Source: Methylobacterium sp. GXS13 (lineage in GTDB: Bacteria; Pseudomonadota; Alphaproteobacteria; Rhizobiales; Beijerinckiaceae). From it: a stretch of 33,377 nt of DNA. The notes under the pieces were generated by a model. That model was not told where the DNA came from. It made no database searches and saw nothing but the letters and a program-made list of their open reading frames with translations. This document shows, piece after piece, positions 23,496-32,718 of this stretch. How positions within the stretch are numbered: position 1 is the first letter of the stretch; every line of letters begins with the position of its first letter. The position numbers were made by a program, and so were the translations under genes. The stretch is taken from contig NZ_LKKO01000061.1 in assembly GCF_001455965.1 (NCBI RefSeq), positions 1 through 33,377 on the forward strand, written 5' to 3'.

Positions 23496-23846
23496 ATGGA
23501 TGAACCGCAAGCCCTGGCGGCCTTCATGGCCCTGGGCCAGGAGCACCGGCTGCGGGCGCTCCGGGCGCTGGTGAAGGCCGGGCCGGACGGGATGGCCTCC
23601 GGGGCGTTGGCCAATGCCATTGGGGTCTCCGCCTCGACCATCTCCTTCCACCTGAAGGAGCTGCAGCAGGCCGGGCTGATCGGGTCCCGCCGGGCTGGGC
23701 GCTCGATCATCTACAGCGTCGCCTATCCGGTCCTATCCGGCCTTATCGAATTTCTCATGACGGATTGCTGCCAGGGGCATCCGGAGATCTGCGCGCCCGC
23801 GCTGGCCGCTTGCGGCCCCAGACCCAACGAGGTGGACCATGCCTGA
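23496..23846 (+). CDS. arsR: ArsR-family arsenite-responsive repressor
   Basis: Winged-helix metalloregulator that releases the ars promoter when it binds As(III)/Sb(III). ATG 23496 gives 116 aa (MDEPQALAAFMALGQEHRLR). The DNA-recognition helix is GVSASTISFHLKELQQAGLI (43-62), followed by the wing SRRAGRSIIYS. The classical alpha-3 CVC metal site is absent. Instead C91, C92 and C99 (DCCQGHPEIC) near the C-terminus, plus C106, are probable As(III) ligands, as in ArsR proteins with a C-terminal thiol site. TTG 23478 is an alternative start but lies in the operator. It overlaps arsC by 8 nt, so arsR-arsC-arsB form an operon. Confidence 0.93.
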   Translation: MDEPQALAAFMALGQEHRLRALRALVKAGPDGMASGALANAIGVSASTISFHLKELQQAGLIGSRRAGRSIIYSVAYPVLSGLIEFLMTDCCQGHPEICAPALAACGPRPNEVDHA

Positions 23847-24279
23847 TCGCGCCTTCGACGTGGTGATCTACCACAACCCAGCCTGCGGGACCTCGCGCAA
23901 CACCCTGGCGATGATCCGCAACGCCGGCATCGAGCCGCACGTGATCGAGTATCTGAAGACCCCGCCGGCGCGGGCGCTGCTGAAGCAGCTCCTGACCCGA
24001 GCCGGCTTGTCGGTCCGCGATACCCTGCGCGAGAAGGGCACGCCCTATGCCGAGCTCGGCCTCGGCGACTCGGCTCTGACCGACGACCAGCTGCTGGATG
24101 CCATCCAGGCGCACCCGATCCTGCTCAACCGGCCGCTCGTGGTCAGCCCCAAGGGCGTCCGGCTGTGCCGGCCCTCCGAGCTGGTGCTCGAGCTGCTGCC
24201 GCGCCAGCAGGGCGCGTTCATCAAGGAAGACGGCGAGCCGGTGGTCGACGAAGTCGGCCGCCGCGTCGGTCTCGCCTGA
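23839..24279 (+). CDS. arsC: Glutaredoxin-dependent arsenate reductase ArsC
   Basis: Reduces arsenate to arsenite using glutathione/glutaredoxin. The 146-aa protein has the thioredoxin-like ArsC fold with catalytic Cys16 in IYHNPACGTSRNTLAMIRNAG. EYLKTPPARALLKQLLTRAG follows, then HPILLNRPLVVSPKGVRLCR, which carries conserved arginines of the active site. The glutaredoxin-type N-terminus separates it from the thioredoxin-dependent (phosphatase-like) ArsC. The start overlaps the arsR end by 8 nt; arsB begins 27 nt downstream. Its product arsenite would be exported by ArsB. Confidence 0.96.
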   Translation: MPDRAFDVVIYHNPACGTSRNTLAMIRNAGIEPHVIEYLKTPPARALLKQLLTRAGLSVRDTLREKGTPYAELGLGDSALTDDQLLDAIQAHPILLNRPLVVSPKGVRLCRPSELVLELLPRQQGAFIKEDGEPVVDEVGRRVGLA

Positions 24280-24306
24280 GCCGGCGCCGGAAAGAGTCCC
24301 GCCTGC

Positions 24307-25602
<1,296 letters not shown>

Positions 25603-25606
25603 TCCC

Positions 25607-26794
25607 GTGACCGACCGGACCCGCCGTTGGCCGGTGATCTGCGCGCTCGGCGTGGTGCAGATCCTCGCCTGGGGCTCGACCTACTACATCCCTGCGGTGC
25701 TGGCCGAGCCGATCGCCCGCGACACCGGCTGGTCGCTCGCCTGGATCGTCGGCGGCCTGTCCATCGGCCTGCTGGTGGCGGCCATTGTGTCGCCGCGGGT
25801 GGGCGCTGCCATCCAGCGGCACGGGGGGCGGCCGGTCCTGGCCATGGCGGCCCTGCTGCTGGCCACAGGCCTCGCGGTGCTGGGCCTTGCCCCGACGCTC
25901 CCGGTGTTCCTGGCCGGCTGGCTGATCCTCGGCCTCGGCATGGGGTGCGGCCTGTACGATCCCGCCTACGCCACCCTCGGGCGGCTGTACGGGTCCGAAG
26001 CGCGCTCCGCGATCACGGCCCTGACGCTGGTGGGCGGGTTCTCGAGCACCGTCTGCTGGCCGCTCTCGGCCTTCCTCGTCGCCCATATCGGCTGGCGGGG
26101 GACGTGCTTCGCCTATGCCGGGCTGCACCTCGCGGTGACGCTGCCGCTGGTGCTCGCCCTGATCCCGTCGGCCCCGCCCCGGGCGGTGCCGGAGACCGGT
26201 CGGGCGCGGCCGGTCGTGCCGCTGGAAGCGTGGCAGGCCCGGGCCGTCCTGCTGATGGCGGGGATCCTAGTGCTTGGCGGCACCATCATGGCGCTGGTCT
26301 CGGTCCACCTGCTGACCCTGCTCCAGGCTCGCGGCATGACCCTCGCCGCCGCGGTCGCGTATGGCGGCCTGATCGGGCCGTCGCAGGTCACCGCGCGGCT
26401 GATCGAGATCGCCAACCGCGGCCGGCATCACCCGCTTTGGACCCTGACCGCCGCCTTCGTGCTGGTCGGACTGGGTCTTGTGCTGCTCGCATCCCATGGG
26501 CCGGTGATCGGCTTGGCGCTCGCCATCTACGGGGCCGGAAATGGGGTCTACTCGATCGCGCGGGGCACCGTGCCCCTGGTCCTGTTCGGCCCCGAGCACT
26601 ACGCCGGGCTGGTCGGCCGGCTGGCCCGGCCCGGTCTGGTGGCCCAGGCCCTGGCGCCCCCGCTCGGCGCGTTCCTGCTGGTCCGGATCGGGCCCGACGC
26701 CCTGTGGGGCCTTCTGGCGCTGCTCGCTGCGGTCAATCTCGGGCTGATCGGGGGGCTGTGGCGGTTGAAGGCCGTTGCTGCAGAATCCCCCTGA
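25607..26794 (+). CDS. MFS transporter linked to the ars operon
   Basis: Major facilitator superfamily permease of 395 aa from GTG 25607 (MTDRTRRWPVICALGVVQIL), with about 12 hydrophobic segments. The N-terminal half carries ALGVVQILAWGSTYYIPAVL and a loop AAIQRHGGRP between helices 2 and 3, in the place of the MFS GxxxDrxGRR motif. The start is 4 nt after the arsB stop, so it is very probably co-transcribed. MFS carriers occur in some alphaproteobacterial ars operons, and one group (ArsK) exports trivalent arsenicals and antimonite. Whether this protein is ArsK-like or moves another arsenic species is not determinable from motifs. The frame opens at 25550 inside arsB, but GTG 25607 fits better. 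Confidence 0.85.
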   Translation: MTDRTRRWPVICALGVVQILAWGSTYYIPAVLAEPIARDTGWSLAWIVGGLSIGLLVAAIVSPRVGAAIQRHGGRPVLAMAALLLATGLAVLGLAPTLPVFLAGWLILGLGMGCGLYDPAYATLGRLYGSEARSAITALTLVGGFSSTVCWPLSAFLVAHIGWRGTCFAYAGLHLAVTLPLVLALIPSAPPRAVPETGRARPVVPLEAWQARAVLLMAGILVLGGTIMALVSVHLLTLLQARGMTLAAAVAYGGLIGPSQVTARLIEIANRGRHHPLWTLTAAFVLVGLGLVLLASHGPVIGLALAIYGAGNGVYSIARGTVPLVLFGPEHYAGLVGRLARPGLVAQALAPPLGAFLLVRIGPDALWGLLALLAAVNLGLIGGLWRLKAVAAESP

Positions 26795-26874
26795 CTGCAA
26801 GCGCCGCGGCCGCGTTGCGCCGGGCTCCGCAAGGGACCAGAACGGGCCCGAACCCGATCCGGAGAGAGAGCCGA

Positions 26875-29496
26875 ATGCGCACCGAGACGCCGCCGCTGAT
26901 CCGCCTGGAGGAATACCGGCCGAGCGACTACCTGATCGACCGCGTCGATCTCGACATCCGCCTCGACCCCCACGCTACCCGGATCGACGCGACCCTGGCC
27001 CTGCGCCCCAACCCGGCCGGCCGCGCGGGCGCGCCGCTCCATCTCGACGGCGACGACCTCCGGCTGGTCTCGGCAGACCTCGACGGCGTGGCCCTGGCGG
27101 CCGACGCCTACGCGGCGACGCCATCGGGCCTCAGCCTGCACGCCCCGCCGCGGCAGCCATTCGTCTTGCGCCTGGTCACCGAGATCGATCCGACCGCCAA
27201 CACCAAGCTGATGGGCCTCTACCGCTCGAACGGGGTCTACTGCACCCAGTGCGAGGCCGACGGCTTCCGCCGGATCACCTATTTCCTGGACCGCCCCGAC
27301 GTGATGGCGGTCTACACCACGCGCATCGAGGCGGACCGGGCCGAGGCACCGGTGCTGCTCGGCAACGGCAACCTGGTCGAGTCCGGTGCCGTCGGCGCGG
27401 ACCGGCATTTCGCGGTCTGGCACGATCCGCACCCGAAGCCCGCCTACCTGTTCGCCCCGGACGTCGCCCGGCTCGGCAAGGTCGAGACCCGCTTCACCAC
27501 GATGGAGGAGCGCGCCGTCACCTGCGCCGTCTATGTCGAGCCGGGCAAGGAGGCCCGCGCCGACTACGCCCTCGATGCCGTGATCCGCTCGATGCGATGG
27601 GACGAGACCGCCTTCGGCCGTCCCTACGACCTCGACGTGTTCAACGTGGTCGCCGTGTCCGACTTCAACATGGGCGCCATGGAGAACAAGGGCCTCAACA
27701 TCTTCAACGACAAATACGTCCTGGCGAGTCCCGAGACCGCGACGGACGGGGATTACGCGGCGATCGAGGCAATCATCGCTCACGAGTATTTCCACAATTG
27801 GTCGGGCAACCGCGTCACCTGCCGGGACTGGTTCCAGCTCTGCCTCAAGGAGGGGCTGACGGTCTTCCGCGACCAGGAATTCTCCTCCGACATGCGCTCC
27901 CGGCCGGTCCACCGGATCTCCGAGGTTCGCTCCTTGCGGGCGCGTCAGTTCCCAGAGGATGCCGGCCCTCTGCGCCATTCGGTGCGGCCGCGGGCCTATG
28001 CGGAGATCAACAACTTCTACACGGCGACCGTCTACGACAAGGGCGCCGAGATCGTCCGGATGCTGCGCACGCTCATCGGCCCGGAGGCGTTCCGGGCCGG
28101 CATGGATCGCTACTTCGCCGACAATGACGGCCGTGCCGCCACCGTCGAGGATTTTCTGGCCGCCTTCGCGGCGGCCGCCGCCGGCGACCTCTCGGCCTTC
28201 GCCCGCTGGTACGAGCGGCCTGGCACGCCGCGCCTCTCCGTCGCCATGGCCTACGATCCGCAGACCGCCCGCTGCACCCTGCGCCTCGCCCAGAGCCTGC
28301 CGGGCGAAGCCGGCCAGGACGCGCCACCCCTGGTGATCCCGGTGGCGCTCGGCCTCGTCGGCGCTGCGGGACCGCTCACGGGCGCCGCCGGCCCGGATGT
28401 GCAGGACGGAGTCTACATCCTCGATCGGGCTGAAGCCGAGATCGTGTTCGACAACGTCACCGAGGAGCCGGTGCCCTCGCTGCTGCGCGACTTCTCGGCC
28501 CCGGTGCGGCTCAATTTCGAGCTCACCGACGCCCAGCGCATGCGGCTGCTCGCGCAGGACAGCGACCCGTTCAACCGCTGGCAGGCGGCGCAGGACGTCG
28601 CTCTGCGGTTGATCCTCGACCCCGATCCCGCCCGGGCCGACGCCTTCTCCGAGGCGCTGGGGCGCTTCCTCGACGGCGAGGCGCTGGCCGATCCGGCCTT
28701 CGCGGCCCTGGTCCTCGCCCTGCCGAGCGAGGGCGAGGCTGCCGATGCCCTGCAAGCGGACGTCGATCCGGACGCGATCCACCGGGCGCGGTTCGACTTG
28801 CGGGCGCGCCTCGGCCGGGCCCTCCGGCCGCGCCTGGAGCACCTCGACGCCGCTCTCGCGCCGGCCGATGGCGCGGCCTACAGCCCGGACGCAGCCTCGG
28901 CCGGGCGCCGGTCCCTGCGCAACGCCGCCTTCGACCTGATCGCAGCCGGCGATCCCGAAGCCGGGGCGGTGCGCGGGGCGGAACGCCTGGCGAACGCCAC
29001 CAACATGACCGACCGGCTGGCGGCGCTCGGTACCCTGGCGCTGATCCCGGGCCAAGCCCGGGAGGACGCGTTCGCGGCCTTCGCGGAACGGTTCGCGGAC
29101 GAGCCGCTGGTCCTCGACAAGTGGTTCGCCATCCAGGCGCAGATCCCCGAACCCGGCACCCTGGAGCGAATCACGCGCCTCAAGGCCCATCCAGCCTTCA
29201 CCATGACCAACCCGAATCGGGTTCGTGCGCTGATCGGAAGTTTCGCGTTCGGGAATCCGTCCCAGTTCGCTCGGCCGGACGGGGCCGGTTTTGCGCTCGT
29301 CGCCGACACCGTCGCGTCCCTCGATTCGATGAACCCACAGGTTGCCGCGCGGCTGCTGACGGCCTTCGGATCGTGGCGTCGGCTTGAAAAATCGCGGGCC
29401 GGCAAAGCCGGCGAAATGCTTAATCGAATCAAGGCGATCCCAGGCCTCTCACGGGACTCTGCCGACATCGTCGCGCGCACCCTTGGAGGCGGCTAA
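26875..29496 (+). CDS. pepN: Aminopeptidase N (M1 family zinc metallopeptidase)
   Basis: Cytoplasmic broad-specificity aminopeptidase. From ATG 26875, preceded by the strong ribosome-binding site GGAGAGAGAG, it is 873 aa, close to E. coli PepN. The N-terminal beta domain includes GLYRSNGVYCTQCEADGFRR (from residue 114). The substrate motif GAMEN is at 267-271. The zinc site is HEYFH (H303, E304, H307) with the third ligand E326 in CLKEGLTVFRDQEF. A beta-sandwich and a long helical C-terminal domain follow, ending TLGGG. The same frame is open far upstream (from 25627), but that is a shadow of the MFS gene. The last 300 bp are lower in GC and crowded with GANTC sites. Confidence 0.96.
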   Translation: MRTETPPLIRLEEYRPSDYLIDRVDLDIRLDPHATRIDATLALRPNPAGRAGAPLHLDGDDLRLVSADLDGVALAADAYAATPSGLSLHAPPRQPFVLRLVTEIDPTANTKLMGLYRSNGVYCTQCEADGFRRITYFLDRPDVMAVYTTRIEADRAEAPVLLGNGNLVESGAVGADRHFAVWHDPHPKPAYLFAPDVARLGKVETRFTTMEERAVTCAVYVEPGKEARADYALDAVIRSMRWDETAFGRPYDLDVFNVVAVSDFNMGAMENKGLNIFNDKYVLASPETATDGDYAAIEAIIAHEYFHNWSGNRVTCRDWFQLCLKEGLTVFRDQEFSSDMRSRPVHRISEVRSLRARQFPEDAGPLRHSVRPRAYAEINNFYTATVYDKGAEIVRMLRTLIGPEAFRAGMDRYFADNDGRAATVEDFLAAFAAAAAGDLSAFARWYERPGTPRLSVAMAYDPQTARCTLRLAQSLPGEAGQDAPPLVIPVALGLVGAAGPLTGAAGPDVQDGVYILDRAEAEIVFDNVTEEPVPSLLRDFSAPVRLNFELTDAQRMRLLAQDSDPFNRWQAAQDVALRLILDPDPARADAFSEALGRFLDGEALADPAFAALVLALPSEGEAADALQADVDPDAIHRARFDLRARLGRALRPRLEHLDAALAPADGAAYSPDAASAGRRSLRNAAFDLIAAGDPEAGAVRGAERLANATNMTDRLAALGTLALIPGQAREDAFAAFAERFADEPLVLDKWFAIQAQIPEPGTLERITRLKAHPAFTMTNPNRVRALIGSFAFGNPSQFARPDGAGFALVADTVASLDSMNPQVAARLLTAFGSWRRLEKSRAGKAGEMLNRIKAIPGLSRDSADIVARTLGGG

Positions 29497-29725
29497 CCTA
29501 TTGGATCTGCGGTAGAAAACGATTCTGTGGCCGAGTCGTAGCGCAGGGGTTGCGTCAAGGGCGAATGGTAAAAAATCCGTGGACAAGCGCCCCTCGAAGA
29601 TGGTTGTATCCAGTCAGATTCGGGGGGCGCGAGACGCCGCGGACGGATCGCAGTTCCCATGGGTGAGGTTCGGCCATGCCGGAGGCGGCTTCCGCTTCCT
29701 TCTCCGCGCGTGCGGAATCGAGTCT
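29168..29725. promoter_or_regulatory. Dense GANTC (CcrM-type methylation site) cluster before the histidine kinase gene
   Basis: Eleven GANTC sites start at 29168, 29214, 29253, 29323, 29426, 29455, 29521, 29533, 29617, 29716 and 29721, spanning the pepN 3' end, the 179-nt spacer 29497-29675 and the first codons of the kinase. Segments I sampled elsewhere show roughly one per 600 bp. In alphaproteobacteria GANTC is methylated by CcrM and read by GcrA at many cell-cycle promoters. The spacer itself has no gene; I could not fix -35/-10 boxes. Confidence 0.6.
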
Positions 29726-32009
29726 CGCCGTTTCCTGGCCGATGCGCGTCCGGGATCCGCGGCTCGGTCTGGTCGAGCGGTGGCTGCGCTACGCCGTGCC
29801 CGGCATCCTCGCGGTGTTCCTGGCCTGCCTGGTCGGTCTCGCGGCGCTCCACATCCAGGGTCAGCGGGCCGAGATCCTGGCCGGCGCCAAGGCCGAGGTC
29901 GAGGGCTTCGCGCGGCTGGCCGCGAGAGCGATCGCACCGGCCGGCCGCCGGGCCTCCGATCTGCGCGTCCTGATGCCGGAGAGCGAGCGCCATCCGGGCC
30001 GGCGCCTCCTCCTGGTGCGGCCCGATGCCCGGATCGCCGCCGCCCACCCGCCCCTTCCCGCCGACGCCACCACCCTGGCCCAGGTGCTCGGCGACAGCGA
30101 GCCGCTCTCCGGCCTTGGCGAGCGCGCCGGCGCCATGGCCCTCGACCTGCCCGGCGGCGAGAGCGTGCTCGCCGCCATCCACAGCTTGCCCAACGGGGCC
30201 GGTCAGGTCGCCGTGCTCCAGCCGATCGAGCCGCTGATGCGCGGCTGGAGCGCCCGCGCCCGGGACCAGATCGTCCTGGTCGCGGCCGCGATCCTGGTGA
30301 TCGTCGGCGTCGGCCTGGCCTACGGGCTGCAGAGCCGGCAGGCGGCCCGGGCCGACCGCGCCCGCGAGCAGATCCGGGGCCGGCTGGATGCCGCCCGGCG
30401 CCGCGGCGCCTGCGGGCTGTGGGACTGGGACATCGCCCGAGGCCGGATCTACTGGTCCGATTCCATGTATGCCCTGCTCGGCTACCAGCGGCAGCACGAA
30501 TATCTCTCCTTCGGAGCGGTGAACGCCCTGGTCCATCCCGACGATGGCGATCTCTACAGCCTCGCCCGCGGCCTCGCCGCCGCCCAGACCTGCGTCGACC
30601 ACGCCTTCCGGATGCGCGGCGCCGACGGCGCCTATGTCTGGCTGCGCGCCCGGGCCGAGGTCATGCCCGATGCCACCGATGGCGGGCGCCACCTCGTCGG
30701 CATCGCCACCGACATCACCGAGCAGCGCGCCCTGGAGGAGACCAACGCGGCCTCCGACATGCGCCTTCGCGACGCCGTCGAGGCGATCTCGGAGGCCTTC
30801 GTCCTCTGGGATACCGGCAACCGGCTGGTGCTGTGCAATTCGAAGTTCCGCCACCTCCACGCCCTCAGCCCCGAGGATGCGCAATCCGGACGGAGCTACA
30901 CCGACGTGATGGGCCGGGGCGTGCTGCCCCAGGTACGCCGGGAATCCCCCGAGGCCGGCCTCGCCCTCCCCGGCATGGCCGCCCGGACCTTCGAGGCCGA
31001 ACTCACCGACGGCCGCTGGCTCCAGATCAGCGAGCGACGCACCAAGGATGGCGGCTACGTCTCGGTCGGGACCGACATCACCAGCCTGAAGCGCCACCAG
31101 GAGCAACTTCAGGCCTCGGAGCGCGAGCTGATCGAGACCGTCAAGGACCTCAAGCGCTCCCGCCGCACCCTCGAGCTCCAGACCCAGCAACTCGCCGACC
31201 TCGCCGAGCGCTATCTCGACCAAAAGGCCGCCGCCGAGGCCGCGAGCCAGGCCAAGTCCGAGTTCCTGGCCAATATGAGCCATGAGCTGCGTACGCCGCT
31301 CAACGCGATCATCGGCTTCGCCGATGTGATGGAGAACGCGGTTCTCGGCCCCCTCGGCACCCCGCGCTACACCGAGTATTGCCGCGATATCCGTGAGAGT
31401 GGCTCGCACCTGCTCTCGATGATCGACGACATTCTCAACATGGCCCGTCTCGAGGCGCGTCGGGTGCGGCTGAATCCGCGGGCCATTCCCGCCGAAACCG
31501 CCGTCACCTCCGCACTCGGGCTGGTCGAGGCAGCCGCCCGTGAGAAGGGGATTACCCTCGGTCTCGACGTGCAGCCCGGAATCGATCTGCTGGCCGATCC
31601 GAGCGCGATGCAGCAAATCCTGGCCAACCTCGTCCAGAACGCCGTGAAGTTCACGCCGGCCGGTGGCCGCGTGGCGGTCCGCGTCCGCCGGGCGGGCGCC
31701 AGCACCCACCTGTTCGTCGAGGATAGTGGCATCGGCATCCCGCGCGCCGACCTCGCCCGGCTCGGCCGGCCGTTCACCCAGGTCGAGGCGCAGATGACCC
31801 GCAGCCACAAGGGTTCGGGGCTCGGGCTCGCGATCACCCGTTCCATGGTCGAGCTGCATGGCGGTTCCCTGCGGATCCGCTCCGAGGAAACGGTCGGCAC
31901 CGTCGTTCTGGTACGCCTGCCGGCTCCGACGCCCGAGCAGAAGGATCGGTCCGCGCCCGCTCGTGCCACGGCGTCCCGGCCGGGCGCCCGTCGGCCCGTC
32001 GCCGCCTGA
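29676..32009 (+). CDS. Membrane PAS-domain sensor histidine kinase, PleC/DivJ-like
   Basis: Hybrid-free sensor kinase of 777 aa. Membrane segments at about 39-60 and 198-217 enclose a periplasmic sensor region of about 135 aa. Two PAS domains follow (about 240-350, LWDWDIARGRIYWSDSMYAL; about 360-475, AFVLWDTGNRLVLCNSKF), then a coiled coil (475-525). The HisKA H-box is NMSHELRTPLNAIIGFADVM with H536. The ATPase domain has the N-box NLVQNAVKF (N655), DSGIGI (683-688) and GSGLGL (713-718). The H-box and the following YCRDIRESGSHLLSMIDDIL resemble the PleC/DivJ kinases that signal to DivK/PleD; whether it is an orthologue cannot be settled here. No response regulator is adjacent. ATG 29676 is the first start giving the N-terminal anchor. 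Confidence 0.9.
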   Translation: MPEAASASFSARAESSLAVSWPMRVRDPRLGLVERWLRYAVPGILAVFLACLVGLAALHIQGQRAEILAGAKAEVEGFARLAARAIAPAGRRASDLRVLMPESERHPGRRLLLVRPDARIAAAHPPLPADATTLAQVLGDSEPLSGLGERAGAMALDLPGGESVLAAIHSLPNGAGQVAVLQPIEPLMRGWSARARDQIVLVAAAILVIVGVGLAYGLQSRQAARADRAREQIRGRLDAARRRGACGLWDWDIARGRIYWSDSMYALLGYQRQHEYLSFGAVNALVHPDDGDLYSLARGLAAAQTCVDHAFRMRGADGAYVWLRARAEVMPDATDGGRHLVGIATDITEQRALEETNAASDMRLRDAVEAISEAFVLWDTGNRLVLCNSKFRHLHALSPEDAQSGRSYTDVMGRGVLPQVRRESPEAGLALPGMAARTFEAELTDGRWLQISERRTKDGGYVSVGTDITSLKRHQEQLQASERELIETVKDLKRSRRTLELQTQQLADLAERYLDQKAAAEAASQAKSEFLANMSHELRTPLNAIIGFADVMENAVLGPLGTPRYTEYCRDIRESGSHLLSMIDDILNMARLEARRVRLNPRAIPAETAVTSALGLVEAAAREKGITLGLDVQPGIDLLADPSAMQQILANLVQNAVKFTPAGGRVAVRVRRAGASTHLFVEDSGIGIPRADLARLGRPFTQVEAQMTRSHKGSGLGLAITRSMVELHGGSLRIRSEETVGTVVLVRLPAPTPEQKDRSAPARATASRPGARRPVAA

Positions 32010-32017
32010 GGCTGCGC

Positions 32018-32410
32018 TCACCGCCGCGGATCGAGCCCGCCCGATCGCGCGAGGCGGCCCTGCTCCACCTGCCAGCGCGCATCCGCCACCGCCCGGGCCA
32101 GACGCCGGATCCGCCAGCGGCGGTAGAGGGTCAGCAGGACAGGGCCGCCGAGCCCGGCCTCATGATGCCGCAGGCGCCGCAGCAGGTCCGGCAGGACCGC
32201 CGCCGCCGCATCGGCGGTGGCGATCTCGATGGCCCGCAATTCGGCCCGGAAACCCGCTTTCCAATCCTCCATGGCGACCCGGGCCTCCGCGGTGAGGCGT
32301 CGTCCGGGACGAGGGGTCGGGGGCTCGCCCGCGACACGGATGCGCCCCCGAGAACGCGCGTCCCCGACCGGCGTTTCCCGTTCAGAGGGTCTGCGATGCG
32401 GATCGACCAT
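32018..32410 (-). CDS. Uncharacterised small protein
   Basis: I do not recognise a family. The 130-aa frame has a Pro/Arg-rich N-terminus that looks non-conserved. From about residue 40 a helical part follows: RRLTAEARVAMEDWKAGFRA onward, with LLRRLRHHEAGLGGPVLLTL, then RRWRIRRLARAVADARWQVE. No signal peptide or clear membrane helix is seen. A start at ATG 32272 (MEDWKAG, 84 aa) would remove the low-complexity region and may be the real one. It converges on the kinase (9 nt between stops) and diverges from the secreted-protein gene at 32425. High GC makes chance open frames common, so confidence is moderate. Confidence 0.5.
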   Translation of the reverse strand: MVDPHRRPSERETPVGDARSRGRIRVAGEPPTPRPGRRLTAEARVAMEDWKAGFRAELRAIEIATADAAAAVLPDLLRRLRHHEAGLGGPVLLTLYRRWRIRRLARAVADARWQVEQGRLARSGGLDPRR

Positions 32411-32424
32411 CGACGAGACGATCC

Positions 32425-32709
32425 ATGCGCTCTAGGACCAGCCTCCGCCTCACCCTCGCGGGCTTGCTCGGGCTCTCCGCGGCCCCGGCCTTCGCCCAGA
32501 GCGTCGGCTACGCGACCGGCTTCCCCGGCAAGGACCCGGCGGGCGACGAGGAGATCGGCTGGGGCCCGGCCTATCGCCCGGAGACGAGCTTCGCCCAGCC
32601 CGGCACGCCGCCGACCCCCGGCCAGATTGCCGGCCGCGCCTACCGGGCCCGGACCGGGCACGGCGTTTACGATCAGGTCCAGGGTGAGGGTCCGTACCGC
32701 AACCGATAG
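32425..32709 (+). CDS. Small secreted/periplasmic protein of unknown function
   Basis: A 94-aa product with a classical Sec signal peptide: basic MRSRTS, hydrophobic core LRLTLAGLLGLSAAPAF, and probable cleavage after AFA (about residue 24). The mature part, about 70 aa, begins QSVGYATGFPGKD and is rich in Gly, Pro, Tyr and Arg with no Cys, so it is probably flexible. I recognise no domain. It is divergent from the 32018-32410 gene and ends 9 nt from the convergent acetyltransferase gene. The signal peptide makes it likely to be real. Confidence 0.65.
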   Translation: MRSRTSLRLTLAGLLGLSAAPAFAQSVGYATGFPGKDPAGDEEIGWGPAYRPETSFAQPGTPPTPGQIAGRAYRARTGHGVYDQVQGEGPYRNR

Positions 32710-32718
32710 GGCCGCGTT

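Noticed and set aside
25627..26874. In-frame extension of pepN far upstream through the MFS gene
   Set aside because: Arg/Pro/Gly-rich shadow of the MFS gene; a strong ribosome-binding site directly precedes ATG 26875.
26599..29190. Long minus-strand open frame opposite pepN
   Set aside because: pepN on the other strand has GAMEN and HEXXH motifs; the opposite frame is GC-driven.
29493..32021. Long minus-strand open frame opposite the histidine kinase
   Set aside because: Antisense shadow of a gene with clear HisKA/HATPase motifs; no recognisable domains of its own.
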